Positions 44,115-53,642 of a stretch of DNA of 64,000 nucleotides are shown one piece after another. Below the pieces are notes generated by a model. It had not been told where the DNA came from, did no database searches, and saw only the letters and a list, made by a program, of their open reading frames with translations. The stretch lies in NCBI GenBank assembly GCA_934359755.1, contig CAKRLV010000012.1, forward strand, positions 5,924 to 69,923. Reading direction: 5' to 3'. The stretch comes from an uncultured Agathobacter sp. GTDB taxonomy: Bacteria; Bacillota; Clostridia; Lachnospirales; Lachnospiraceae. The position numbers were made by a program, and so were the translations under genes. Numbering within the stretch: the stretch's first letter is position 1; the number at the start of each line of letters is the position of its first letter.

Positions 44115-45071
44115 TCACTTGCATGGCATACCGCTTAGGAACGACAGGTTACCGTATTCGGTAGTAAGCTTTTTTTGCTCCTTTGCGGTGAAGCCTGAAT
44201 TTATAAGATGATACAAATTCATGAGCCGCATATAGTAGTGATCAGTTGCCTTATTATAAAGGTTTATAAAGGATTCATCACTGGACTCGCCAGTCCATGG
44301 GTGAATCCATTTTTTGTGCGCAAGGTTGAGTGGATCGACCACAAACTGATACAAGTCACTTGCAACCATAGGTGATAAAAATGGATGTTTAAGAGTAAGC
44401 TTTTCAACCAGTCTTATCAGAACTTTCTTCTGACCGGATGGATCATGCATGAGCCGTATCCCTATTTTCATGAAGCTTGCAGCAAGTCCTACGTCGAGGG
44501 CATGTACATTTAGCTGTGGATAGGTGTTTTTGTAGGCATATGAAAGCATATGTGATATTACGCTGCGCTGCATAGGTGTAAGAAAGATGGTTGCATTCTG
44601 ATGAAATTCAGAGGGCAGCAGATATTTTTTGGAATATAATAGTTCGTTGTCAATTTCGGTTTCAAAATATGCGTGCTGTCCGTAGTAATCATAGACCTTA
44701 GGCGGATTGTTGGCATCATAGCCTGTGAATGCGTACACATATGGATGGATAGCACAGTCGAGCGTATAATGCCCCATAAATCCTGCAATATATGCATCCG
44801 CAATTCCTTGTTTCCTGGGGTTATTATCATAAAAGCTTCTACTTTCCAGAAGATATGAGAAAAAGGTCTGTGTATCTTTGCGGTGAGCGGTGTCGCCGAT
44901 ATTTTCCCTGTGTATGATATGGGATGGAAGATAATAGAAAAATACATCGGGCCCCTGCAGTCCAAGTGTATAGGCACTATGGTTTCTTTTTATATTTCTT
45001 TTAAATTTGCTGGCGGGAAGAAGCTTGTACGCATCTACGCCAAATAAATAATGAGTTACAAATCCTGGCAT
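44115..45071 (-). CDS. Zinc-dependent phospholipase C-like protein
   Basis: 318 residues, no signal peptide. Seen: MPGFVTHYLFGVDAY (first His ligand), YTLGLQGPDVFFYYLP with the D/F motif, IADAYIAGFMGHYTLDCAIHPYVY with several His/Asp ligands, and YFETEIDNELL. These match the alpha-toxin/zinc PLC-fold proteins widespread in Clostridia. Probably an intracellular metal hydrolase; substrate unknown. Converges with the dehydrogenase gene. An imperfect palindrome (45130-45157) lies in its leader. Confidence 0.88.
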   Translation of the reverse strand: MPGFVTHYLFGVDAYKLLPASKFKRNIKRNHSAYTLGLQGPDVFFYYLPSHIIHRENIGDTAHRKDTQTFFSYLLESRSFYDNNPRKQGIADAYIAGFMGHYTLDCAIHPYVYAFTGYDANNPPKVYDYYGQHAYFETEIDNELLYSKKYLLPSEFHQNATIFLTPMQRSVISHMLSYAYKNTYPQLNVHALDVGLAASFMKIGIRLMHDPSGQKKVLIRLVEKLTLKHPFLSPMVASDLYQFVVDPLNLAHKKWIHPWTGESSDESFINLYNKATDHYYMRLMNLYHLINSGFTAKEQKKLTTEYGNLSFLSGMPCK

Positions 45072-45129
45072 GTTTTCCTCCGTAGTTAATTAGAGAGTTT
45101 TGTGAGTGTTGCAGGTCACTAAGGTATAC

Positions 45130-45157
45130 ATCGAATTGCATGCAAGCATGCATCGAT
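45130..45157. promoter_or_regulatory. Imperfect palindrome upstream of the phospholipase-like gene
   Basis: atcga-at-tgcatgc and gcatgca-tcgat flank a 2-base centre. It may be an operator or leader hairpin of the minus-strand gene starting at 45071. Confidence 0.45.
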
Positions 45158-45290
45158 GATACTTTTTGACCTTTTGACTCTGATATCATCATAATAACAG
45201 TATAACATATAATTGATACAATTGAAGTTTTGGTGTAATATAGACTGGAAATTTGGTTGTTGTGTTCAAGGCGCAATAATAGAAATGAAG

Positions 45291-45313
45291 GTAACTATAA
45301 TTAGAATAGTTAC
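45291..45313. promoter_or_regulatory. Inverted repeat before the LTA-synthase-like gene
   Basis: gtaactat and atagttac, 7 bases apart, end just before the GGAG ribosome site. Size and symmetry suit a dimeric repressor site. Confidence 0.5.
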
Positions 45314-45331
45314 AATGGAGTAACATTTATA

Positions 45332-47134
45332 ATGAAGATACAAATTGAAGACAGAAAGAAAAAGGTAATTGTGGCTGCAATTTTGATGGTGGCATGCAGC
45401 GTATTTACTATGTTCTCTATTCAGTATTTGCTGTTGGAGTGGGAATTATTTATGAGAACGACAGATGATATTCTTTTTTTGAATGTAGTCTGTTGTCTGG
45501 CATTTTATTTATTTGTACAGCTATTTACCAATAATGTGGCGATTACCTGTATTATATCGCATGTGCTGCTGCTTTTATTTGGATTAGTGGACTTTTTTGT
45601 ATATGAGTTTCGTGGGAACGAATTTTCATTTGCAGACATAAGTTCGGCATTCACAGGTCTGAGTGTTGCAGGAAAATATAATTTTTCTATAAACAATAGA
45701 TGTATTATAGTGATTATTGCGGCAATTGCATTTATAATTATAGTATCACGTTTCAAAATCTGCTTTGAAAAGAAGTGGATGATGCGGATAGTTGATGTTT
45801 TACTTTTGATTATTTGTTGTATAATAGTCGTATATAATTCTATGTACACAATTACCGAGACGTGGGAGCAGAAAGGAACATATCGCAATGGCTACATATT
45901 GAACTTTTTGCTTGAAATCAGAGATAGTTTTGTTTCAGAGCCAGATGGGTATTCTTTAGATACGGTAAGTGAGCTTGAGGATGAGTATGACGGCAAGGAT
46001 GGCAGCAGGTCACAGTCTGATGTCAAGAACCCGACGATTATTGCGATAATGAGTGAATCTTATGCGGATATGAGTGTTGTGGGTGATTTTGAAACAAATA
46101 TTCCTGTTACACCTTTTACAGATTCGCTCAAAGAGAATACGCTGCGCGGGCATGCACTGTCATCAGTTTATGGTGCGAAGACTCCTAATTCAGAGTGGGA
46201 ATTTCTTACAGGAAATTCCATGGCATTTCTGCCAGATGGTTCGGTTGTGTATCAGCAGTACATAGACAAGGAACCGAGCACACTTGTTACTACGCTTAAG
46301 GATAATGATTATACATGCGTGGCTATGCATCCGTACTATGCGTCAGGATGGAACCGAAGCACGATATATCCGACTATGGGCTTTGATGAGACATATTTCA
46401 TTGATGATTTTGACCAGACCAATATAATCAGGGATTATATCAAGGATCAGGAACTTTTCGATAAAGTTATAGACCGGTATGAATCTAAAAAAGACGGTGA
46501 AAATCTTTTTATAATGGGCATCACAATGCAGAACCATGGCGGATTTGGTGAGCCATATGATAATTTTGATGAGCAGGTTTACAAGATAGGAAGGTCATAT
46601 ACGGATGCCAACCAGTATTTTTCTTTGCTCCATGAAAGCGATAAGGCGATGAAGAATCTTATCACATATTTTCAGGAACAGGATGACCCGGTTGAGATTA
46701 TATTCTTTGGTGATCACCAGCCTGGACTGTATAGTGAATTTATCAAGATTTTGAATAACAAAGGTGTATCAGGACTTACTTTGCAGGAACTTGAGAATTT
46801 ATACACGATACCATTTTTTATCTGGACCAATTACGATACGCAGGAAGAGGAGATGGACACGACCAGTATCAACTATCTGTCCACACTTGCGCTTGAGAGA
46901 GCGAATATAGATTTGACGCCATATAATCAGTTTCTGGCAGATATGATGGAAGTGATTCCTGCCATCAATTCAAGAGGATATTATTCTAAGTCCAGGAATG
47001 GATATATGCATATAGATGAAGCTAGTGATGAAGAAAAGGAATGGATAAACAAATACAATATTCTGCAGTACAATGGAATGTTCGACAAGAATAGAAGCAG
47101 TGTATTTTTTCCATATTACAAGGGAGAAGAATAG
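45332..47134 (+). CDS. LTA synthase-family membrane sulfatase (phosphoglycerol transferase-like)
   Basis: 600 residues. Five N-terminal TM segments (residues ~10-165) are followed by an extracellular sulfatase-fold domain (~225-560): PTIIAIMSESYADMSVVG (metal Glu), TPFTDSLKENTLRGH, GAKTPNSEWEFLTGNSMAFLP with the nucleophile Thr position, YYASGWNRSTIYPTMGFDE, NLFIMGITMQNHGGF and IIFFGDHQPG for the Asp/His ligands. It builds or decorates glycerolphosphate polymers or glycans at the cell surface. One-base overlap with the next gene's GTG. Confidence 0.92.
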   Translation: MKIQIEDRKKKVIVAAILMVACSVFTMFSIQYLLLEWELFMRTTDDILFLNVVCCLAFYLFVQLFTNNVAITCIISHVLLLLFGLVDFFVYEFRGNEFSFADISSAFTGLSVAGKYNFSINNRCIIVIIAAIAFIIIVSRFKICFEKKWMMRIVDVLLLIICCIIVVYNSMYTITETWEQKGTYRNGYILNFLLEIRDSFVSEPDGYSLDTVSELEDEYDGKDGSRSQSDVKNPTIIAIMSESYADMSVVGDFETNIPVTPFTDSLKENTLRGHALSSVYGAKTPNSEWEFLTGNSMAFLPDGSVVYQQYIDKEPSTLVTTLKDNDYTCVAMHPYYASGWNRSTIYPTMGFDETYFIDDFDQTNIIRDYIKDQELFDKVIDRYESKKDGENLFIMGITMQNHGGFGEPYDNFDEQVYKIGRSYTDANQYFSLLHESDKAMKNLITYFQEQDDPVEIIFFGDHQPGLYSEFIKILNNKGVSGLTLQELENLYTIPFFIWTNYDTQEEEMDTTSINYLSTLALERANIDLTPYNQFLADMMEVIPAINSRGYYSKSRNGYMHIDEASDEEKEWINKYNILQYNGMFDKNRSSVFFPYYKGEE

Positions 47135-48834
47135 TGAGATTACATGATTTATTAAAGTTCAACGATATAGTTATCCAGTGCCACGACAATCCGGATGCGG
47201 ATGCGATAGCCAGTGGTTTTGCAGTGTATTGCTATTTGAAAGCAAATAATAAAGACGTTAAGTTGATTTATTCTGGAAGAAATACTATAAGGAAAAGCAA
47301 TTTGAAGCTTATGGTGAATGAACTGCATATTCCTATTGAACATATAAATTATATGAGGGAGCCAGAACTTCTTGTTACTGTTGATTGTCAGTACGGCGAG
47401 GGCAATGTGACGATGCATAATGCTGAGAATATTGCTGTAATCGACCACCACAGAATAAGCGGCGAGCTTCCATCGATGAATGAGATTAAGTCGGATTATG
47501 GTGCATGTGCGACGGTTTTGTGGGAGATGCTTACGAAGGAGAAGTTTGATGTGAATTCAAACATACTTTTATCTACAGCTTTGTACTATGGATTGTATAC
47601 AGATACGAATGAATTTACAGAGATTTCTAATCCAGTGGACACGAAGCTTCGTGACAATGTTGTGGTTGACAATTCACTCATCACCAGATTCCGAAATGCA
47701 AATATGTCGCTTGAAGAACTTGAGATTGCAGGAACTGCTTTGCTTAAGAGCGATTATATAGATGATTACAGATGTGCCATCGTAAAGGCAGGCAGATGTG
47801 ATCCCAATGTGCTTGGTATCATCAGTGATCTGCTTCTGGCGGTCGATGTGATAGACACATGTATGGTTTTTAATGTGATGCCTAATGGTGTGAAGATATC
47901 AGTCAGGAGCTGTGTCCCGGACATTAAAGCGAATGAACTTGTTATGGAAATCTGTGAGGGTATAGGTTCTGGTGGTGGACATCTTGCCAAGGCTGGTGGT
48001 TATATACAGATGGAACTTCTCATACCTGAGTATCTGAAGTTCTGTGATAAGATGCGCAAGCTTCCAAGAATGAGACTTCGTGATGATGAGAGAATGGAAG
48101 TACCGACTGATTCTGGAATAAAAGATTTATTGGAGAGAAAAATGCTTGACTATATTAAGAAAAACAGAAGCAAATCATTAATAGAAGCAGTTATTTTTGA
48201 TTTGGATGGAACACTGTTGAATACACTTGAAGATTTATGCGATGCCGTAAATGTGGCACTTAAGACTAATGATATGCCAGAGAGAACGCTTGAGGAAGTA
48301 AGACAGTTTGTTGGCAATGGAGTTAGAACTCTTATGGTAAGGGCGGTGCCCGACGGAGAGGACAATCCTCTTTTTGAGAAGACATTTTCTGACTTTAAAG
48401 AATATTATGAAGTTCATTGTAAGGATAAGACTGGTCCATATCGTGGAATCGTAGAGCTGATGGAAGTTCTTCACAGCCGTGAAATAAAGATGGCGATTGT
48501 CTCAAATAAGATAGATTCAGCGGTCAAAGAACTGAATGATTTCTATTTCAGTGAATACACGGAGGTTGCAATAGGTGAGATGGAGGGTGTTGCGAGAAAG
48601 CCTGCACCTGATACCGCACTTAAGGCACTTAAGGAACTCGATGTTCCCGCTGAACGGGCAATTTATGTAGGTGATTCAGATGTTGATATACAGACTGCCA
48701 AGAACGCAGGAATTGAATGTGTAAGTGTCACATGGGGATTCCGCGACAGAACATTTTTGCTTGAGCATGGAGCAACTAAGCTTATAGATTATCCGCTTCA
48801 GCTTTTACAATGTATGGAAAGAAAGAATGATTAA
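47134..48834 (+). CDS. DHH phosphoesterase fused to HAD phosphatase
   Basis: 566 residues; GTG start overlapping the LTA-synthase-like stop (TAGTG). Residues 1-~330 are a DHH/DHHA1 phosphoesterase (CHDNPDADAIASGFAVY, VDCQYGEGN, AVIDHHRISGE, ending GSGGGHLAKAGGYI), the NrnA/GdpP-type nuclease fold that cleaves short RNA or cyclic dinucleotide products. Residues ~350-566 are a HAD phosphatase of the Gph type (VIFDLDGTLLNTLEDLCDAV, IVSNKIDSAV, YVGDSDVDIQTAKNAG). Both sets of catalytic residues look intact. Fusion may couple hydrolysis of nanoRNA to removal of the resulting phosphate ester (inference). Confidence 0.92.
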   Translation: MRLHDLLKFNDIVIQCHDNPDADAIASGFAVYCYLKANNKDVKLIYSGRNTIRKSNLKLMVNELHIPIEHINYMREPELLVTVDCQYGEGNVTMHNAENIAVIDHHRISGELPSMNEIKSDYGACATVLWEMLTKEKFDVNSNILLSTALYYGLYTDTNEFTEISNPVDTKLRDNVVVDNSLITRFRNANMSLEELEIAGTALLKSDYIDDYRCAIVKAGRCDPNVLGIISDLLLAVDVIDTCMVFNVMPNGVKISVRSCVPDIKANELVMEICEGIGSGGGHLAKAGGYIQMELLIPEYLKFCDKMRKLPRMRLRDDERMEVPTDSGIKDLLERKMLDYIKKNRSKSLIEAVIFDLDGTLLNTLEDLCDAVNVALKTNDMPERTLEEVRQFVGNGVRTLMVRAVPDGEDNPLFEKTFSDFKEYYEVHCKDKTGPYRGIVELMEVLHSREIKMAIVSNKIDSAVKELNDFYFSEYTEVAIGEMEGVARKPAPDTALKALKELDVPAERAIYVGDSDVDIQTAKNAGIECVSVTWGFRDRTFLLEHGATKLIDYPLQLLQCMERKND

Positions 48835-48850
48835 TTTGGAGGAGATTTAG

Positions 48851-49720
48851 ATGGAAAGCAGAATAACAGGACACACAGGTTTACTTGCATTACTTGGTTC
48901 ACCAGTTGGACATTCAGGCTCACCTGCTATGTACAATTACAGTTTTGAGAGACTTGGAATTGATTATGCATATGTTGCATTTGATGTAAAAGAGGATCAG
49001 ATGCCAGAAGCTATAAACGCTATGAAATTATTCAACATGAGAGGATGCAACGTCACAATGCCATGTAAGACAGCAGCAGTTGCACTCATGGATGAACTTT
49101 CTCCGGCAGCAAAGCTTATAGGCGCAGTAAATACTATTGTCAATGACAATGGAAAGCTTACAGGTCACAACACAGATGGTATTGGATTTGTCCGTAATCT
49201 CAAAGAGAATGGTGTGGATGTAAAGGGCAAGAAACTCACTATCGCTGGTGGCGGCGGTGCAGCGACAGCTGTTCAGTGCCAGTGTGCATTAGATGGTGCG
49301 AGAGAGATTTCCATTTTTAATAAAAAGGATGCATTTTTCGAGCGTACACTTGCAACAGCAGAGAAGATTAAGAATGCTGTTCCAGGTATTGTGGTAAATG
49401 TATACGATATTGATGATGTTGCAAAGATGACAGAAGAGATTAAGAGCAGCGATATATTTGTCAATGCTACAATTGTTGGAATGAAGCCTATGGATGACCA
49501 GAGTGTGGTCAAGGATACATCCGCATTTTCACCAGAGCTTGTAGTATGTGATGTGGTTTACAATCCAATCGAGACAAAGCTGCTTCGTGAGGCAAAAGAG
49601 GCAGGATGCAAGTGTATCGGTGGAAAGGGAATGCTCCTGTGGCAGGGTGTTGCCGCATTTAAGCTGTATACAGGTCAGGACATGCCTGTTGAGGAAGTAA
49701 AAGAGAGATTTTTCTCATAG
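48851..49720 (+). CDS. aroE: AroE, shikimate dehydrogenase
   Basis: 289 residues. Seen: LLGSPVGHSGSPAMYNYSF (shikimate-binding Ser pair), GCNVTMPCKTAAVALMDELS with the catalytic Lys in MPCK, GAVNTIVNDNGKLTGHNTDGIGF with the catalytic Asp, the NADP loop AGGGGAATAVQCQCA, and GKGMLLWQGVAAFKLYTG with the conserved Gln. Catalyses 3-dehydroshikimate to shikimate. GGAGG ribosome site; aroK follows after 35 bp. No other shikimate gene is in the window. Confidence 0.96.
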   Translation: MESRITGHTGLLALLGSPVGHSGSPAMYNYSFERLGIDYAYVAFDVKEDQMPEAINAMKLFNMRGCNVTMPCKTAAVALMDELSPAAKLIGAVNTIVNDNGKLTGHNTDGIGFVRNLKENGVDVKGKKLTIAGGGGAATAVQCQCALDGAREISIFNKKDAFFERTLATAEKIKNAVPGIVVNVYDIDDVAKMTEEIKSSDIFVNATIVGMKPMDDQSVVKDTSAFSPELVVCDVVYNPIETKLLREAKEAGCKCIGGKGMLLWQGVAAFKLYTGQDMPVEEVKERFFS

Positions 49721-49755
49721 AAATAAAGCATACAACGAGATATCGGAGAGAAAGC

Positions 49756-50277
49756 ATGGATAAGAAAATAGAACAGAATATTTTCCTGATTGGATTCATG
49801 GGCGCAGGAAAGAGCACCATCGCTAAGGTTCTTCAGAGAGAGCTTGGCATGGAACTTGTAGAGATGGACGAGCGAATCGTAAAGGAACAGGGAATGTCTA
49901 TAAATGATATTTTTGCGCAAAAAGGTGAAGATGGATTCAGAGATATTGAAAGTCAGCTTGTAATCGACATAGGAAAGAATAAAAAATCAATAGTATCATG
50001 TGGAGGCGGCGTTGTTGTAAGACCACAGAATGTCGAGAATATGAAGAAATCAGGCAAGATAGTGTTCCTTACTGCGACACCAGAGACTATACTTGAGCGA
50101 GTTAAAAATGGCAAAGACAGGCCACTTTTAAATGGTCATATGAATGTAGAATATATATCTGAACTTATGGAAAAAAGAAGACAGATGTATGAAGATGCGG
50201 CAGATGTAAAGGTATCCACAGATGGCAAAACTGTCGGAGAAATCTGCACAGAGATTATAAGGGCTGTAACTAGATAA
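49756..50277 (+). CDS. aroK: AroK, shikimate kinase
   Basis: 173 residues. Seen: FLIGFMGAGKSTIAKVL (Walker A), ELVEMDERIVKEQGMSI (shikimate-binding Asp), GEDGFRDIE with the substrate Arg, VSCGGGVVVRPQN and the lid Arg in GKDRPLL. Phosphorylates shikimate made by AroE. Normal length. Confidence 0.96.
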   Translation: MDKKIEQNIFLIGFMGAGKSTIAKVLQRELGMELVEMDERIVKEQGMSINDIFAQKGEDGFRDIESQLVIDIGKNKKSIVSCGGGVVVRPQNVENMKKSGKIVFLTATPETILERVKNGKDRPLLNGHMNVEYISELMEKRRQMYEDAADVKVSTDGKTVGEICTEIIRAVTR

Positions 50278-50378
50278 TAAAAATAAAGAACAGCAAAAAT
50301 AAAGAACAAATTTAGAAGTTACAGGAAATATATTAAGAGAGAGTAGCTGTGAAGTCATACAGTTACAAGAGGATGATA

Positions 50379-51035
50379 ATGGAAAATATTTTTAATTATG
50401 ACAACAAATTTTTCAGGGCGCTTAATAAGCTTGTAGATTGTGTACTACTCAGTGCGGCATGGCTTATATGCTGTATTCCGATTTTTACAATAGGAGCATC
50501 TACTACGGCAATGTACTACGCAGCGCACAAGACACTTGTCAGAGGAAAAGGATACATACTTAGCTCATTCTGGGAAGGCTTTAAGTCGAACTTCAAGAGA
50601 AGTACCGGCATATGGCTTATTCAGCTTGTGATTATGGGTGTTCTCGCTGGTGATATTTATATCACACATGCAATGCTGAAAGCAGGAAACAATATGGGTA
50701 TTATCTATTATCTGTTTCTGATTATGATGGTCTACGCAGTTATTTGGATGATTTATACTGTAAGTTACGAGGCAAGATTTGAAAATACATGGAAGAACAT
50801 CATTAAAAATGCAGCAATTTTTTCTGTTTTACATCTTCCATGGTCGATTTGTATGCTGGCACTTCTTTTGGTTGTAATATTTGTAATCATAGTTATGCCA
50901 CCATTTATCTTCCTTTTTCCAGCAGCGCTCTTTGCAAGTTATGCGATGATACTTGAGAAGAAGGTGTTTAGAAAGTATATGTCAGAAAGTGACCTCCAGA
51001 AAGAGTTGGAGGATGATAAGTACGACGAGACGTAA
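50379..51035 (+). CDS. YesL/DUF624-family membrane protein
   Basis: 218 residues from ATG 50379 (MENIFNYDNKFFRALNKLVD), preceded by GAGG; the longer frame has a weaker site. Five to six TM segments, including LVDCVLLSAAWLICCIPIFTIGASTTAMYY (the C-x-P-x-x-T-x-G-A-x-x-x-A-x-Y phrase that marks YesL), GIIYYLFLIMMVYAVIWMIY and the VVIFVIIVMPPFIFLFPAAL end. Function unknown; YesL proteins often lie beside sugar-import genes, but none is next to it here. Confidence 0.88.
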   Translation: MENIFNYDNKFFRALNKLVDCVLLSAAWLICCIPIFTIGASTTAMYYAAHKTLVRGKGYILSSFWEGFKSNFKRSTGIWLIQLVIMGVLAGDIYITHAMLKAGNNMGIIYYLFLIMMVYAVIWMIYTVSYEARFENTWKNIIKNAAIFSVLHLPWSICMLALLLVVIFVIIVMPPFIFLFPAALFASYAMILEKKVFRKYMSESDLQKELEDDKYDET

Positions 51036-51082
51036 TTAAAGATGCCGAGGCTGCTTTTGGATAATTGAATAGTAATTTTTAG

Positions 51083-51125
51083 AAGGTCACAGGGCGTGTA
51101 ATGAGTTGCCTTGTGACCTTTTAAA
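51083..51125 (+). terminator. Terminator after the YesL-like gene
   Basis: aaggtcaca at 51083-51091 pairs with the tgtgacctt at 51112-51120, extended by a short GGC/GCC, followed by ttaaatattatt. Confidence 0.8.
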
Positions 51126-51200
51126 TATTATTATAAAATTTTATTTTTATTCGGACATAATATAGTCGTTTTTTGTATTATAAGTGAAAGGAGGTATGAA

Positions 51201-51683
51201 GTGGGAAAAGTAGTTCGATCAAATGAGGAAATTGAAAGAATATATCGAGAATACAGCAACACAATATACCGTATTTGTTTCGCTTATATGAAAAGCGTGC
51301 CAGAGGCAGAGGATATGGTTAGTGATACCTTTTTACAACTTATAAAAAAGGGACCAGTTTTTGAAAATGCTGAAAATGAAAAGGCGTGGCTGATACGAGT
51401 AGCTATAAATTTGTGTAAGAATTCCTTGAAACATTGGTACAAAAAATGTGTACATATAGATTTAATTAAAGATACTCATGAAGACGAACATCATGTGGAT
51501 GAAACTATGGAGGTGATAAAAACCATTCCATCAAAATATAAAATAGTTGTCTATTTATATTATTATGAAGGTTATAATAGCAAAGAAATTTCAAAGATTT
51601 TAAAGAAACCATCATCGACTATCAGAAATCATTTGACAGAAGCTAGAGAGATTTTGCGAGAAAGGTTAGGTGACTTTGAATGA
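51201..51683 (+). CDS. ECF-type RNA polymerase sigma factor
   Basis: 160 residues; GTG start with AAAGGAGG upstream. Region 2: IYREYSNTIYRICFAYMKSVPEAEDMVSDTFLQLI. Region 4: IPSKYKIVVYLYYYEGYNSKEISKIL and STIRNHLTEAREILRERL. Typical sigma-70 group 4 protein without extra domains. It overlaps the next gene by 4 bp (ATGA), and that gene encodes a single-pass membrane protein that should be its anti-sigma factor. Confidence 0.93.
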   Translation: MGKVVRSNEEIERIYREYSNTIYRICFAYMKSVPEAEDMVSDTFLQLIKKGPVFENAENEKAWLIRVAINLCKNSLKHWYKKCVHIDLIKDTHEDEHHVDETMEVIKTIPSKYKIVVYLYYYEGYNSKEISKILKKPSSTIRNHLTEAREILRERLGDFE

Positions 51684-52543
51684 AAAAAAATATTATAGCT
51701 GAATCATGGAACAAAATCGAGTTAGATAATGAATCAGATGCAAGGATATTATATGGATTGAAAAAAGCTAATGACAGGCAGACAAAAACGAAGTATAGAG
51801 GAATTTCGATACCAGTTGTAGCAAGCATATGTGCAATTTTGCTGGTATGCTCTGCTTCTGCAATAACATATGCATATTTGGTGGCAACAGGTAAACTATC
51901 GTTTAATCAATCGAATCCACAGTCTCAAAACAATACAGATGTAGTATATGAATTTGAAGATGTTAAGATTGAGGAAAAAGAGTTAAAGGGCAAAATTAGT
52001 GAATGTAAATCAGTTATCGCAGAGCAGGTGGAAAATTATAATGGGTATGGTTCTGCAAGTCCATATGCTGTAGAAAAAGAATTTTCAAGCATTCATGAAG
52101 CGATAGATTATATTGGATATAGCGGACTAAAATGGCCTCAAAAGGATAAATCAGAATCAGATTCAAGTTGTAATGTTATTGTGGAAGGAAATGACAAAGG
52201 TCTTATTACAAAAGTTTCGTTAGTTAGCAACTATGCGTTATCAGATCAAATAAATGTAGATATGTCTGCTGAAATATTTACAGATAATTATAATGGAAAA
52301 ATCAGTGTAGGTGTCACAAGCTACTCTGATGCATTTGAAGGTGTCGATTATTCAGGAAAATTAGTAGAAACAAACGGAAGACAATTCTGGATAGTAGATT
52401 CTACTGAATTTGAAGATGAATGGTTGGAAAAAATAGTGTACTGGCAGGAGAATAGTGTTATTTATACTTTAAATATCAGATATAAAGGAGGAGATAAAAA
52501 AGAGGTAGACGAATTTGTAACTTGTTGGATGAATGGTTTTTAG
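51680..52543 (+). CDS. Probable membrane anti-sigma factor
   Basis: 287 residues: short cytoplasmic part (ESWNKIELDNESDARILYGL...K), one TM (~residues 45-70, GISIPVVASICAILLVCSASA), and a ~210-residue outer domain with no family recognised (FSSIHEAIDYIGYSGLKWP; strands ending EFEDEWLEKIVYW, DEFVTCWMNGF). The layout and coupling to the sigma gene are typical of regulators that hold an ECF sigma at the membrane. The cytoplasmic part lacks the HCC zinc motif of ZAS anti-sigmas, so it is more like the DUF4179/DUF4367 type. Confidence 0.75.
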   Translation: MKKNIIAESWNKIELDNESDARILYGLKKANDRQTKTKYRGISIPVVASICAILLVCSASAITYAYLVATGKLSFNQSNPQSQNNTDVVYEFEDVKIEEKELKGKISECKSVIAEQVENYNGYGSASPYAVEKEFSSIHEAIDYIGYSGLKWPQKDKSESDSSCNVIVEGNDKGLITKVSLVSNYALSDQINVDMSAEIFTDNYNGKISVGVTSYSDAFEGVDYSGKLVETNGRQFWIVDSTEFEDEWLEKIVYWQENSVIYTLNIRYKGGDKKEVDEFVTCWMNGF

Positions 52544-52555
52544 AAAGGAAGAAAT

Positions 52556-53536
52556 ATGAAATTAAAAAAAATTTTATTTGGTGTAGCGTTTTCAATTATA
52601 ATTATAGGCTCAGGTAAAATTAAAACAACTGCGACTGAAATGGAAAACGAGGAACTCTATCCTATAACTGTTGAGTCGGATGATTGGTTTGATTATTCTG
52701 TCGAAGAGAAGAGTGAGATGTTAAAACTTGATAGTGAAACTACTAAAGAAATGACCGACGAACAACTTGTAAGAGCTATTGCTGATTATCCGTATCTGAT
52801 TGATATATATATATGCGATACATTGAATGAAGGGTTAGAAAAATTTAAGGATAACTGCGATGCATATAAAGAATTAATGGAAAGGAAAAATGGAGTCGAT
52901 AGTTTTGTAAAATATAGTAAACAACTTATATTTGAAATGGAAAAGGAACCACGTGAAGATGGAAGAACTGAATTTGTTACATTGGCACTTAAGGATATTG
53001 CAGAGCAATTAAAAGCAAATGCAAAGGTAGAAGTTTTAAATATTACTTCAAGGATATCTGGACCTGTAACACCAAAGGGAAGTGGAGTACCATATTATGT
53101 AATTGCAGAAAATCACACCTCTTCATATCATGCGGCAAGAGATAAGGAAACCGTAAATTCTTATGGAGTTACGTTGGTTAGAAATGGATCATGTAAATAT
53201 AATTGTCATTCATATGCTTGGTATTCAACGTCATCTTCAAATTCTTATTGGATAGATAATCCATCTATTTACATGACTGATGGCAGCTACAAGAGAATAT
53301 ATAATGGCGGAGTGTCTGCTTCAATTACTTCTTATGGTTTTAAAACCAATGATAAGATATATTATGCGAAAAATACACACTCTGCCATATTTGTAGATAA
53401 CCCAACAAATGGTGCTCCGTTGGCAACGCTGCGAGTAAGATCAAAATGGGGACAATTAGGAGTATTTGAACATACTATTACGAAGGTTCCAAAGGATTAT
53501 GATTATTCAACAGTGTCTGCGTGGCACAAAAAATAG
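52556..53536 (+). CDS. Secreted protein with a CHAP-like/amidase-like C-terminus
   Basis: 326 residues. The signal peptide is ILFGVAFSIIIIGSGKIKTTATE. A helical Glu/Lys-rich region (~40-170) precedes a C-terminal domain with GSCKYNCHSYAWYST (~Cys216-His), YWIDNPSIYMTDGSY, THSAIFVD (candidate catalytic His ~283) and RSKWGQLGVFEH. The order Cys...His...E/W-G resembles papain-fold cell-wall amidases or toxins of the NlpC/CHAP group, but the family is not certain. Third gene of the sigma/anti-sigma operon (12 bp gap), so probably a main target under the same control. Confidence 0.7.
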   Translation: MKLKKILFGVAFSIIIIGSGKIKTTATEMENEELYPITVESDDWFDYSVEEKSEMLKLDSETTKEMTDEQLVRAIADYPYLIDIYICDTLNEGLEKFKDNCDAYKELMERKNGVDSFVKYSKQLIFEMEKEPREDGRTEFVTLALKDIAEQLKANAKVEVLNITSRISGPVTPKGSGVPYYVIAENHTSSYHAARDKETVNSYGVTLVRNGSCKYNCHSYAWYSTSSSNSYWIDNPSIYMTDGSYKRIYNGGVSASITSYGFKTNDKIYYAKNTHSAIFVDNPTNGAPLATLRVRSKWGQLGVFEHTITKVPKDYDYSTVSAWHKK

Positions 53537-53642
53537 GTTATAAATCTTAATTACTAATATGATCAAATATTAAATTATTATTATAGTGGTTCTGATTACT
53601 CATCTGGGAATTTGAATTTTTTTGGATATAATTTAAGATATT

